DNA of 60,511 bases from Eubacterium sp. UBA5416. GTDB taxonomy: Bacteria; Bacillota; Clostridia; Lachnospirales; Lachnospiraceae. The stretch lies in the NCBI GenBank assembly GCA_002409525.1, contig DHNM01000026.1, positions 1 through 60,511 of the forward strand. The letters are read 5' to 3'. Shown here piece by piece: positions 8,377-17,247 of the stretch (positions are counted from its first letter, which is position 1; the number at the start of each line of letters is the position of its first letter). The translations under genes and the position numbers were made by a program. Below the pieces are notes generated by a model. It had not been told where the DNA came from. It did not search any database and saw only the letters and a list, made by a program, of their open reading frames with translations.

Positions 8377-9342
8377 TTGAATAAGAAAATAGAGAAAAAA
8401 TCATCCGTTAAGATTCGGAAACATTGGACAAAAAATGATACTGAGCTGACGGTACTGGCTCTTCCCACTACTATCTGGTTTGTGCTTTTTAGCTTCCTTC
8501 CAATGTTTGGACTTATTATTGCATTTAAGAATTATAAGGTAATCGGAGGCAAAAACTTTATCTATAATGTCATCCACAGTGAATGGTCAGGTCTTAAAAA
8601 TTTTCAGTTTCTGATTAAATCGAATGATCTTTATACGATACTCCGCAACACGATCCTTTATAATCTGGCATTCATTGTCTTGGGAACTATTCTTGCTGTC
8701 GCTCTTGCTGTTATGATTGACCTTTTAAGAAGTAAAAGAAGGTCCAAAGTCTATCAGACCCTGATGTTTTTCCCATACTTCATGTCATGGGTAGTTGCGG
8801 CATATTTTTTGGATGCATTTTTAAACCAGGACAAGGGACTTTTAAATAACACGTTAAGAGGTTCCGGTAATGAACCGGTACAATGGTATATGAAGGCTTC
8901 TGTGTGGCCTTTTATCCTTATTTTTATGTACCTTTGGAAGACGACCGGGTATAATATGGTTATCTATCTTTCAAGTATATCGGGAATTGATACCACGCTC
9001 TATGAGGCAGCAGTTGTAGATGGTGCCAGCAAACGCCAGCAGGTTCGATATATTACTCTGCCGGGCCTTAAAAATGTCGTTGTCATGATGTTTATTTTGA
9101 ACGTCGGGAAAGTTTTTTACTCTGACTTTGGTCTGTTTTACCAGCTTTCTCAGGGAGCTACCGGTTCTATATTCTCAACAACCGCTACGATTGATACGTA
9201 TGTTTTTAACGCTCTTCAGTCTGCTACGCCGATTGGCATGACATCGGCAGCTACGTTCTTCCAGTCTGTGGCCTGCTGTATTACAATTCTGCTTGCCAAC
9301 TGGATTGTTAAAAAGATGGATCCGGACAGTGCGATTATATAG
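8377..9342 (+). CDS. Sugar ABC transporter permease (CUT1, LplB/YtcP-type)
   Basis: The 321-residue protein has six predicted membrane helices (first at WFVLFSFLPMFGLIIAF) and the permease coupling motif EAAVVDGASKRQQVRYITLPGL near residue 208. A basic cytoplasmic N-terminus (KKIEKKSSVKIRKHWTK) precedes helix 1. It starts TTG/ATG-like at 8377 after AAGGAGG. With the next gene it should form the heteromeric channel for oligosaccharide uptake. No ATP-binding subunit is encoded here, so a shared MsmK/MsmX-type ATPase elsewhere is expected. Confidence 0.92.
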   Translation: MNKKIEKKSSVKIRKHWTKNDTELTVLALPTTIWFVLFSFLPMFGLIIAFKNYKVIGGKNFIYNVIHSEWSGLKNFQFLIKSNDLYTILRNTILYNLAFIVLGTILAVALAVMIDLLRSKRRSKVYQTLMFFPYFMSWVVAAYFLDAFLNQDKGLLNNTLRGSGNEPVQWYMKASVWPFILIFMYLWKTTGYNMVIYLSSISGIDTTLYEAAVVDGASKRQQVRYITLPGLKNVVVMMFILNVGKVFYSDFGLFYQLSQGATGSIFSTTATIDTYVFNALQSATPIGMTSAATFFQSVACCITILLANWIVKKMDPDSAII

Positions 9343-9354
9343 GAGGCAAGTGAA

Positions 9355-10278
9355 ATGAAAAAAAGAAAAGAAGAAAATTCAGTTTCTAATCTGAATATGA
9401 TTTCAAAGAAAACAGACATCTCATTTAATATTATTTTTATTGTTCTGGCCCTTATATGTATTGTACCGGTTATTTTTATCTTCATGATATCCCTGTCATC
9501 GGAACAATCCATCCAGACAAATGGTTATCGTATGATTCCCGAAGCTTTTTCTCTTGATTCTTATATTTTTATATTTAGAGAGGGGCAGATGATATTAAGG
9601 TCACTTGGCATCTCAGTTTTGGTAACAGTTGTCGGCACAATTCTCGGGGTGATTCTCACAACATTGATGGGATATGTTTTATCAAGAAGTGAGTTTAAGT
9701 TAAACGGTTTCTTTACTATGGTTGTATTTATTCCTATGATATTCAATGGAGGTATGATTTCTCAATATGTAGTAAATACTCAGTTTATGCATCTGAAAGA
9801 TACCATCTGGGCATTGATTTTACCGTTATGTGTTAACTCATTTAACATAGTGATCTGCAAGACATTTTTTAAAAGTAATATTCCGGATTCTGTGATTGAA
9901 TCGGCTCAGATAGACGGGGCATCACAATTTACTATATTCAGGAAAATCGCCCTTCCCTTATCGAAACCAATGCTGGCTACTATCGCATTATTTTTAACTT
10001 TTGGATATTGGAATGACTGGTTTCAGTCTTCCCTGTACATTACAAATACAAAACTGTTTTCTTTACAGGCGTTACTGGATCATGTGCAGCGAAATATAGA
10101 GATGATGGCCAATAATCCTTCTCTTGGGGTTAATATGCAGCAATATATGAATTCCATGCCAAAAGAAGGTGCCAGAATGGCGATGGCGATTATCATCATC
10201 ATTCCGATTGCCTGTACCTATCCATTTTTCCAGAAATATTTTATTTCCGGTTTAACTGTTGGAGCTGTCAAAGGCTGA
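9355..10278 (+). CDS. Carbohydrate ABC transporter permease (CUT1, second subunit)
   Basis: The 307-residue protein has six membrane helices (first at about residues 22-45, NIIFIVLALICIVPVIFIFMI) and the EAA loop ESAQIDGASQFTIFRKIALPLSKPMLATI near residue 181. The C-terminus FISGLTVGAVKG is typical of the LplC/YtcP-like permeases that pair with large binding lipoproteins. The ATG follows AGGAGGCAAGTGAA, 12 bp behind the first permease and 21 bp before the binding protein. Confidence 0.92.
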   Translation: MKKRKEENSVSNLNMISKKTDISFNIIFIVLALICIVPVIFIFMISLSSEQSIQTNGYRMIPEAFSLDSYIFIFREGQMILRSLGISVLVTVVGTILGVILTTLMGYVLSRSEFKLNGFFTMVVFIPMIFNGGMISQYVVNTQFMHLKDTIWALILPLCVNSFNIVICKTFFKSNIPDSVIESAQIDGASQFTIFRKIALPLSKPMLATIALFLTFGYWNDWFQSSLYITNTKLFSLQALLDHVQRNIEMMANNPSLGVNMQQYMNSMPKEGARMAMAIIIIIPIACTYPFFQKYFISGLTVGAVKG

Positions 10279-10299
10279 CAAAAAAAGGAGGATTAAATT

Positions 10300-11763
10300 A
10301 TGAGAAGTAAGAAATTATTTGCAATGTGTATGGCGGTGGTTATGAGTGCCGGCATGCTGGCAGGATGTGGAAGTGGACAAAATAACTCGAAAGGTTCAAA
10401 GGGAGGAGACGCTTCTTCTGCTAATGGAGACGTGGTTACTTTAAAGTGGGTAACGGTCGGAGGCGGTATGCCGGACAATTACGACAAATGGCTGAAACAG
10501 ATCAATCCTTATCTGGAAGATAAGATTGGTGTAAACCTGGATATGGAGGTTGTACCCTGGGGTGACTGGGATAATCGAAGAAGTGTGATTGTTAACTCAG
10601 GGGAAAACTTCGATATTCTATTTACAGATCAAAGCCGTTACAGTACAGAGGCATCTACCGGTGCTTTTATGGATATATCGGATGTACTCAAAAAGGAGGG
10701 ATCTGACTTATATGATATGATACCTGAGGACTACTGGGACGCTGTAAAAATCAACGATAAAATCTATGGAGTGCCAACATACAAAGACAGCTCTGTAACG
10801 GAGTATTTTGTATGGGATAAGGCAGTCGCTGATAAATATAATATAGATATTAATCAGGTCAATGATTATGAATCTTTATATACGGCTCTGAAAGCAATAA
10901 AAGACGGGGAGGGAACTTCTCCCTATTATATGTCAAAACAGGGTGCGGATTTCTTAGTTTCCGGTTTTTATGATTCACTGGGAACCGGCCTTGCACCTCT
11001 TGGTGTTAAATATGATGATGATTCGAAGACTGTCGTAAATCCTCTGGAAGATGAAGAAATTCTAAAGGACCTGGATATTATACACAAGATGTATCAGGAA
11101 GGAATCATCAATGGAGATGCGCCGACCGCTGATGATACAAACAAATACAGAAGCTTTTTTACCGCCCAGGGATGGAGCGGCGCAGCGGCGTCTACCTGGG
11201 GTCCGAATAATGGTATTGATGACTGCGCAGCGGTTCAATATAAAGATACAGTAGTATCGAATTCATCTGTACGTGGTTCCATTAACGCTATTTATTCCGG
11301 CTGTAAAAATCCGGAGAAAGCGATACAGTTTCTGCAGCTGGTAAATACGGACAGTAAAGTTCGTGACTGGTTATACTATGGCGTTGACGGTGAGGACTTT
11401 AAATATACGGATGACGGTAAGATAGACAAGTTAAACACAGACTGGCCTATGGCCGGCTATACGCAGGGAACTTTCTTTAATGTCAGTCAGCTTTCCACAG
11501 ATCCGGACAACCAGTGGGATGAAGTGAAAGAGTTAAATGAAAAGGCAACGCCGTCAGTTATGCTTGGATTTGACCTTGATACAAGTAAAATAGAAACCGA
11601 GCTGGCCAGCTGCACCGCAGTCTATGAAAAGTATAAGAGCGAATTATGGACAGGTGCACAGGATCCGAAAGAATTGCTAAAGAAAATGAAAGATGAGCTC
11701 AAATCAGCCGGTTGGGAGACCATTCGTGATGAAGCACAGTCACAGATTGATGCTGAAAAGTAA
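10300..11763 (+). CDS. Extracellular solute-binding lipoprotein (CUT1, DUF3502-type)
   Basis: The 487-residue precursor has a lipoprotein signal (MRSKKLFAMCMAVVMSAGMLAGCG) with lipobox LAGC, so the mature protein is anchored through Cys23 after LspA cleavage. A Ser/Gly-rich linker follows, then the type-1 solute-binding fold (WVTVGGGMPDNYDKWLKQINPYL; NSGENFDILFTDQS; YGVPTYKD). Length and the C-terminal region match the large LplA/YtcQ-like binding proteins that pair with these permeases. The likely ligand is an oligosaccharide containing mannose, inferred only from the adjacent GH38 and GH2 genes. A strong intercistronic hairpin follows. Confidence 0.92.
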   Translation: MRSKKLFAMCMAVVMSAGMLAGCGSGQNNSKGSKGGDASSANGDVVTLKWVTVGGGMPDNYDKWLKQINPYLEDKIGVNLDMEVVPWGDWDNRRSVIVNSGENFDILFTDQSRYSTEASTGAFMDISDVLKKEGSDLYDMIPEDYWDAVKINDKIYGVPTYKDSSVTEYFVWDKAVADKYNIDINQVNDYESLYTALKAIKDGEGTSPYYMSKQGADFLVSGFYDSLGTGLAPLGVKYDDDSKTVVNPLEDEEILKDLDIIHKMYQEGIINGDAPTADDTNKYRSFFTAQGWSGAAASTWGPNNGIDDCAAVQYKDTVVSNSSVRGSINAIYSGCKNPEKAIQFLQLVNTDSKVRDWLYYGVDGEDFKYTDDGKIDKLNTDWPMAGYTQGTFFNVSQLSTDPDNQWDEVKELNEKATPSVMLGFDLDTSKIETELASCTAVYEKYKSELWTGAQDPKELLKKMKDELKSAGWETIRDEAQSQIDAEK

Positions 11764-11788
11764 CAAAAACAATAGATTGAAAAAACAT

Positions 11789-11818
11789 GGAGCATTTTCA
11801 TGGAAATGAAGATGCTCC
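11789..11818 (+). other. Intercistronic hairpin between transporter and glycosidase genes
   Basis: GGAGCATTTTCAT and ATGAAGATGCTCC form a 13-bp stem (one G-U) closed by a GGAA tetraloop, followed by TATTTTA. It could be a partial terminator or a 3' stabiliser that keeps binding-protein mRNA more abundant than the downstream enzyme mRNA. Confidence 0.6.
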
Positions 11819-11839
11819 TATTTTAAAAAGGAGACTTAT

Positions 11840-14800
11840 ATGTGGTTTATTGATAAAAGAATACAGGTGATTTGCGATGAGCTAAAGAAGCTCTGCTGTG
11901 TTTCTTCGTCGCCGGTGGAAAACATACAATACAAAAAAGATCGCTTCTTCTACCCCGCGGAGGCTGATGCTGATGAAGCACCCTGGGAGGAATTTCATCA
12001 GAAAGTGACAAGATGGTATGGTCCGGATGAGCACTACTGGTTCCGGGCCGCATACAAGGTTCCGGAAAGTCTGGATCGGAAGACACTGCGGCTTCATGTG
12101 AAAACCCAGATCGAAGAATGGGACGATGGGAAAAATCCACAGTTTCTGCTGTTTATAAATGGCGAGGCCGCACAGGGACTGGATATGAATCACCGTACGG
12201 TGCAGCTTGACACGCATGCCAATGCCAGAGATGTCTGGAATTTTGACTTGCAGGGATATACGGGAACTCTTCATACTGAATTCGATTTGATTATGGAAGT
12301 ACAGCAGGTAGATCTTCGGATTGAAAAATTATATTATGATCTGCTCGTTCCACTGCAGGCATTCTCACGCATGGATGCAGATGATAAGGTAAGACTTGAT
12401 ATACAGACAGTTCTCAATGAGGCCGTAAATATGCTAGATCTTAGAACCCCGTACACCGACAGCTTTTATGAGAGTGTAAAGAAGGCGGACGATTATCTGG
12501 AAAAGGCTCTTTATGAGGACATGGGCGGTTATGATGACGTGATTGCAACCTGCATCGGACATACGCACATAGATGTGGCATGGTGGTGGACCGTAGAACA
12601 GACGAGAGAAAAGGTTGCCAGAAGTTTTTCAACGGTTCTCAAACTGATGGACGAATATCCGGATTATAAATTTATGTCCAGTCAGCCGCAGCTGTATATC
12701 TTCTTAAAGGAACGCTATCCCAAGCTTTATGAGAGAGTAAAAGAAAAGGTGAGGGAAGGACGATGGGAACCCGAGGGCGGGATGTGGCTGGAAGCCGATA
12801 CCAACCTCACATCGGGTGAATCTCTGGTTCGTCAGTTTCTCTATGGCAAAAAATTCTTTAAAGACGAATTTGGTGTGGACAATGAAATTCTATGGCTGCC
12901 GGATGTGTTTGGCTATTCCGGTGCACTGCCTCAGATCATGAAAAAGAGCGGGATTAAATATTTTATGACAACGAAACTGGCCTGGAATCAAGTGGATAAA
13001 ATGCCCTATGACACGTTCATGTGGAAAGGAATTGATGGTTCTCAGGTTCTGACGCATCTTGTCACTACGCTTGGAGTCGGCCAGAGCAAGGATGATTTCT
13101 TTACCACATATAACGGAATGCTTCATCCGGATGCGATTATGGGAGGCTGGCAGCGCTATCAGAATAAAGAGATCAACAATGATATTCTTGTTTCCTATGG
13201 ATATGGAGACGGGGGCGGTGGCCCGACCAGAGAGATGCTGGAGACTTCGATCCGAATGGAAAAGGGCGTCAAGGGGATTCCAAAGGTACGTCAGGAATTC
13301 GCCGGGACCTACTTTAAAGAGCTGGAAAAACGTGTAAAGGACAATCGCAGGCTTCCGGTCTGGGAAGGCGAGCTATACTTTGAATACCATCGCGGAACCT
13401 ATACCTCTATGGCAAGAAACAAGCGCGGAAACAGGAAAAGCGAAATTCTGATGATGAATCTGGAGCTGTTGTCGCTGTTTGCGGCAGATAAAGGTCTGGA
13501 ATATCCCAAAGAGGAGCTGGATCGTATGTGGAAGACCATTCTTCTCAATCAGTTTCACGATATTCTTCCAGGCTCTGCGATTCACGAGGTATACGAGGTT
13601 ACTAAGAAGGAATATCAGCAGATTGAAGAAGAGGCGAACCGTCTGACTGCGGAACGCATGGATGTCATTGCAGGGAAAGGTGAGGCAGTTACTGTCTTTA
13701 ACACGCTTGGGTTTGAAAGGGATGATCTAGTATATCTTCCGAAGGAGTGTAGCGGAGCTTTGCAGGATGCGGATGGATCCGTCTTCCCGATCCAGCAGTT
13801 TAGTAACCGTTCCATAGCCTATATCAGGGGGCTTCCTTCAAAAGGATATAAAACATATGAACTGATCAGTAAAATATCCGAGAAGACAGAGGCCTTTACT
13901 TTGAGTGATCATATACTCGACACACCATATTATCACATTGAGATTGACGAGTACGGACTATTTACTTTCATGTATGACAAGAAAAATAACAGGGACATTC
14001 TGCAGAAGGGAAAGAAAGGCAATCTCTTCCGTATGTATGAAGATAAACCAATGTATTATGATGACTGGGATATTGATATTTACTATACGGAGAAGAGCTG
14101 GGATGTGACAAATCTTAAGAAGATGACATGGAGTGAGGAAGGTCCGGTCTGCAGGGTACTGGAATTAGAGAGGGAAATCAGTAGTTCACTGATACGCCAA
14201 AAGATATACTTTTATGCAGATTCACCCAGAATTGACTTTGAAACTTACGTAGACTGGAAAGAACATCAGCATCTGCTCAAAGTTCATTTTCCGGTCGATA
14301 TCCATACGGATGAGGCATCTTTCGATGTACAGTTTGGAAATCTGACTCGAAAAGTTCATACAAATACCAGCTGGGATATGGCACGGTTTGAGTCCTGCGG
14401 ACAAAAATGGATGGATTTATCGGAAGGACATTATGGCGTCAGCCTGATCAATGACTGTAAGTATGGACATTCTGTAAAGAATTCCGACATGTCGCTGACA
14501 CTGATTAAATCCGGTATAGAACCGAATCCCGTGTCCGATCAGGAGGAACATTTCTTCACATATTCACTGTATCCGCATGCCGGGAATTTAAGAGACTGCG
14601 AGACAGTCCGTGAAAGCTACAAGCTGAATTATCCGGCCTTATCGGTACATGCGGGTAATCCCGGGAAGTGTGAAAGTCTGTTCTGTGTCGATCAGAAAAA
14701 TGTTATGCCAGAGACGGTAAAGGCATCGGAAGACGGCACCGGACTGATCCTGAGACTTTATGAATATGAGAATGCGAAAACAAGGGTAAAACTTACTTTT

Positions 14801-14947
14801 GGAATGAATAAGAAGATCAAAACAATCTGTGAGTGTAATTTGATTGAAGAAGTTATGGAACAGCCGGTAAACCATGATGAGAACAGTTTTGAGTTTATGA
14901 TCAAACCGTTTGAAATAAAATCTTATAAAGTTACTTTTTGTGAATAG
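11840..14947 (+). CDS. GH38 alpha-mannosidase
   Basis: This zinc-dependent retaining alpha-mannosidase is 1035 residues, usual for bacterial GH38, with no signal peptide, so it acts in the cytosol. Zinc ligands are visible in GHTHIDVAWWWT (H243, D245), the Asp nucleophile in LPDVFGYSG (D355), and the fourth ligand in NQFHDILPGS (H573). The EPEGGMWLEADTN block near residue 312 is also typical. The N-terminal ~200 residues form a beta-sandwich and the C-terminal half (about 640-1035) the GH38 beta-domains. It removes terminal alpha-linked mannose, but linkage preference is not readable. It is followed after 24 bp by the GH3 gene. Confidence 0.95.
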   Translation: MWFIDKRIQVICDELKKLCCVSSSPVENIQYKKDRFFYPAEADADEAPWEEFHQKVTRWYGPDEHYWFRAAYKVPESLDRKTLRLHVKTQIEEWDDGKNPQFLLFINGEAAQGLDMNHRTVQLDTHANARDVWNFDLQGYTGTLHTEFDLIMEVQQVDLRIEKLYYDLLVPLQAFSRMDADDKVRLDIQTVLNEAVNMLDLRTPYTDSFYESVKKADDYLEKALYEDMGGYDDVIATCIGHTHIDVAWWWTVEQTREKVARSFSTVLKLMDEYPDYKFMSSQPQLYIFLKERYPKLYERVKEKVREGRWEPEGGMWLEADTNLTSGESLVRQFLYGKKFFKDEFGVDNEILWLPDVFGYSGALPQIMKKSGIKYFMTTKLAWNQVDKMPYDTFMWKGIDGSQVLTHLVTTLGVGQSKDDFFTTYNGMLHPDAIMGGWQRYQNKEINNDILVSYGYGDGGGGPTREMLETSIRMEKGVKGIPKVRQEFAGTYFKELEKRVKDNRRLPVWEGELYFEYHRGTYTSMARNKRGNRKSEILMMNLELLSLFAADKGLEYPKEELDRMWKTILLNQFHDILPGSAIHEVYEVTKKEYQQIEEEANRLTAERMDVIAGKGEAVTVFNTLGFERDDLVYLPKECSGALQDADGSVFPIQQFSNRSIAYIRGLPSKGYKTYELISKISEKTEAFTLSDHILDTPYYHIEIDEYGLFTFMYDKKNNRDILQKGKKGNLFRMYEDKPMYYDDWDIDIYYTEKSWDVTNLKKMTWSEEGPVCRVLELEREISSSLIRQKIYFYADSPRIDFETYVDWKEHQHLLKVHFPVDIHTDEASFDVQFGNLTRKVHTNTSWDMARFESCGQKWMDLSEGHYGVSLINDCKYGHSVKNSDMSLTLIKSGIEPNPVSDQEEHFFTYSLYPHAGNLRDCETVRESYKLNYPALSVHAGNPGKCESLFCVDQKNVMPETVKASEDGTGLILRLYEYENAKTRVKLTFGMNKKIKTICECNLIEEVMEQPVNHDENSFEFMIKPFEIKSYKVTFCE

Positions 14948-14971
14948 GGCAGATGTAAGGATAGAAAGTAA

Positions 14972-17233
14972 ATGATGAAATATAAAGACAATACTTTACC
15001 GGCAGATATCAGGGCAAAAGATCTGCTGGAGCGAATGACAGTCATTGAAAAAGTCGGACAGCTGAATCAAAGGCTTTATGGCTTTGATATTTACAAACGC
15101 GAGGGCAATTCTGTTGAGATATCGGATGAATTTAAAGAAGAGGTAATAAGATGGAACGGACTTGGAGTTCTATACGGTCTATACCGGGCAGATCCGTGGT
15201 CGGGCAGAGATGATACGACGGGACTCTCCGGAACAATGGCGGTGAAGGCTTATAATCTTCTGCAGTCTTATGTGATGGATCATTCAAGGCTTGGAATTCC
15301 TATGTTATTGTCCAGTGAGTGCCCGCATGGCCACCAGGCAGTCGATGGCTATCTGTTGCCTGTAAATCTGGCAATGGGAGCGTCATTTTCAAGAAAACTG
15401 GTGTATCAGGCCTACAGAATCTGTGGCAGACAGATGAAGGAGCTTGGCGTGGACCTTGCGCTGATCTCCATGCTTGATATCTTAAGGGATCCGAGATGGG
15501 GCAGAAGTGAAGAATGTTTTGGGGAGGATCCCTATCTTGCGTCTGTGATGAGCAGGGCTGTTGTAAAAGGTGTTACAGAAGAAGGCGTCGATGTCGTGGC
15601 CAAACATTTTGCGGCTCAGGGTGAAACAACAGGAGGAGTCAATGCAAGTGCCGCGGGAATCGGTGAAAGAGAGCTTCGTGAAATCCATTTTCCGGCGGCA
15701 TATAGTTCTGTCGATTCAGGTGCTTATGGGGTCATGGCCGCATATAATGATATTGACGGGATTCCATGTCATGCAAATTCTTGGCTGCTTAAATCCGTGC
15801 TGAGAGAGGAAATGAAGTTTCAGGGAATTGTCATGGCTGATGGTCTGGCCGTGGACAGGCTGAAAGAACTGGCCGGAAATACGATAAATGCTGGAGCAAG
15901 GGCATTAAATGCCGGGGTGGATGTGTCTTTGTGGGACGCAGGGTTTACCTGTCTGCAGGAGGGGATACAGTCCGGCCGGGTTTCGGAGAAAAGACTAGAC
16001 GAAGCTGTATTAAGGGTACTGAGACTGAAGTTTAGCAGAGGACTCTTCGATCATCCATTCCTGGGTGACGAGAATAAAAAAATCTTTGATTTTTCCGCAG
16101 AACAGGAAAATTTGGATCTTGCGAGACAGTCTGTAGTCCTGTTAAAAAATAAAAATGATCTGCTGCCCGTTGATAAGACACAGAAACTTGACATTGCCGT
16201 GATTGGTCCGGATGCGTTTGATCTTTACAGTCAGCTCGGGGACTATACGCCCCCTGTAACGAAAGGGATTACCATCGCGGAGGGAATGTCATATTACGGC
16301 AGCAGACATGGTAATCTGAAGATCAGCCTGAATCGTGGTTATGACAGCGAAGGCAGCGTTGATGCAGCAAAGATCAGAGATCTGGCTTCGAGTGCCGATA
16401 TCACGGTTCTGGTACTCGGTGGTTCATCCAGCCGTTTTGGAAAGGCGACGTTTGATAAGAACGGGGCCGTCATAACAGAGGACGGGAATGTAAGTATGGA
16501 CTGCGGTGAGGGGGTTGATCTTTCTTCTCTTGAACTGCCCGATGATCAGCAGAATATGGCAGCAGCCGCCTGTCAGACTGCCAAAAAAGTTGTGACGGTA
16601 ATCATAGCGGGCAGACCTTATCTTATCAGTAAAGCGGCAGAGAAGACAGATGCTCTCCTTTATGCGTTTTATCCGGGACCAAAGGGCGGAAGAGCGGTAG
16701 CTGAACTGATATTTGGTGATGCAAGACCATCCGGAAGGCTGCCTGTTTCTCTGCCGAAAAGTGCAGGCGAACTTCCGGTCTATTATAATTATCGTAATTC
16801 TTATCGAGCCATGCATTACGCAGATCAGAAAGGTCCCCTATATCCGTTTGGTTATGGCCTTGGCTATGATCAGGTGGACTATTTTGACTTTTCCTTAAAC
16901 AGTCAGAAACTTTGTATCAGGCGTTTAAAAGAGGAGCCGTTAACAATTACAATGAGAGTCCGAAATTCATCGAAACATCTGACATTTGCTGTCCCTATGG
17001 TGTTCATCCGTCATCTGAATGGAAGTGTAACTCCCAGGAAATCGGAGCTTAAAGGGTTCGAAAAGAGGACTCTCAAGCCGAATGAGACGATCTTTCTAAA
17101 GATGAGCCTGGGATATGATTCATTTTCGGTGTGGAATGAACGGATGAGGTATGGTCCGGAGGAAGGCAGAGTACGAATTGAGATAAAAGACGGTGGAAAT
17201 CTTTTATGGAGTAAAGTAGTAAATCTTGTATGA
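14972..17233 (+). CDS. GH3 beta-glycosidase (beta-glucosidase/xylosidase-like)
   Basis: The 753-residue protein has the GH3 N-terminal barrel, the GH3 C-terminal alpha/beta domain (about residues 380-600) and a C-terminal fibronectin-III-like domain (about 650-750). The nucleophile is D290 in GIVMADGLAVDRL, and the substrate-binding KHFAAQGETTGGVNAS motif is present. That motif is of the beta-glucosidase/xylosidase kind rather than the KHFPGHG motif of NagZ-type N-acetylglucosaminidases. No signal peptide, so it is cytosolic. Two tandem ATGs start the gene; the ribosome binding site (AAGGATAGAAAG) is weak. Its TGA overlaps the region carrying the ribosome binding site of the GH2 gene. Confidence 0.93.
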   Translation: MMKYKDNTLPADIRAKDLLERMTVIEKVGQLNQRLYGFDIYKREGNSVEISDEFKEEVIRWNGLGVLYGLYRADPWSGRDDTTGLSGTMAVKAYNLLQSYVMDHSRLGIPMLLSSECPHGHQAVDGYLLPVNLAMGASFSRKLVYQAYRICGRQMKELGVDLALISMLDILRDPRWGRSEECFGEDPYLASVMSRAVVKGVTEEGVDVVAKHFAAQGETTGGVNASAAGIGERELREIHFPAAYSSVDSGAYGVMAAYNDIDGIPCHANSWLLKSVLREEMKFQGIVMADGLAVDRLKELAGNTINAGARALNAGVDVSLWDAGFTCLQEGIQSGRVSEKRLDEAVLRVLRLKFSRGLFDHPFLGDENKKIFDFSAEQENLDLARQSVVLLKNKNDLLPVDKTQKLDIAVIGPDAFDLYSQLGDYTPPVTKGITIAEGMSYYGSRHGNLKISLNRGYDSEGSVDAAKIRDLASSADITVLVLGGSSSRFGKATFDKNGAVITEDGNVSMDCGEGVDLSSLELPDDQQNMAAAACQTAKKVVTVIIAGRPYLISKAAEKTDALLYAFYPGPKGGRAVAELIFGDARPSGRLPVSLPKSAGELPVYYNYRNSYRAMHYADQKGPLYPFGYGLGYDQVDYFDFSLNSQKLCIRRLKEEPLTITMRVRNSSKHLTFAVPMVFIRHLNGSVTPRKSELKGFEKRTLKPNETIFLKMSLGYDSFSVWNERMRYGPEEGRVRIEIKDGGNLLWSKVVNLV

Positions 17234-17247
17234 GGAGGATAGGAAGG

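Noticed and set aside
14972..17233. The GH3 enzyme as an N-acetylglucosaminidase of the NagZ type
   Set aside because: The NagZ KHFPGHG motif is absent, and KHFAAQGETTGG and the fibronectin-III-like domain fit beta-glucosidase/xylosidase-type GH3 better.
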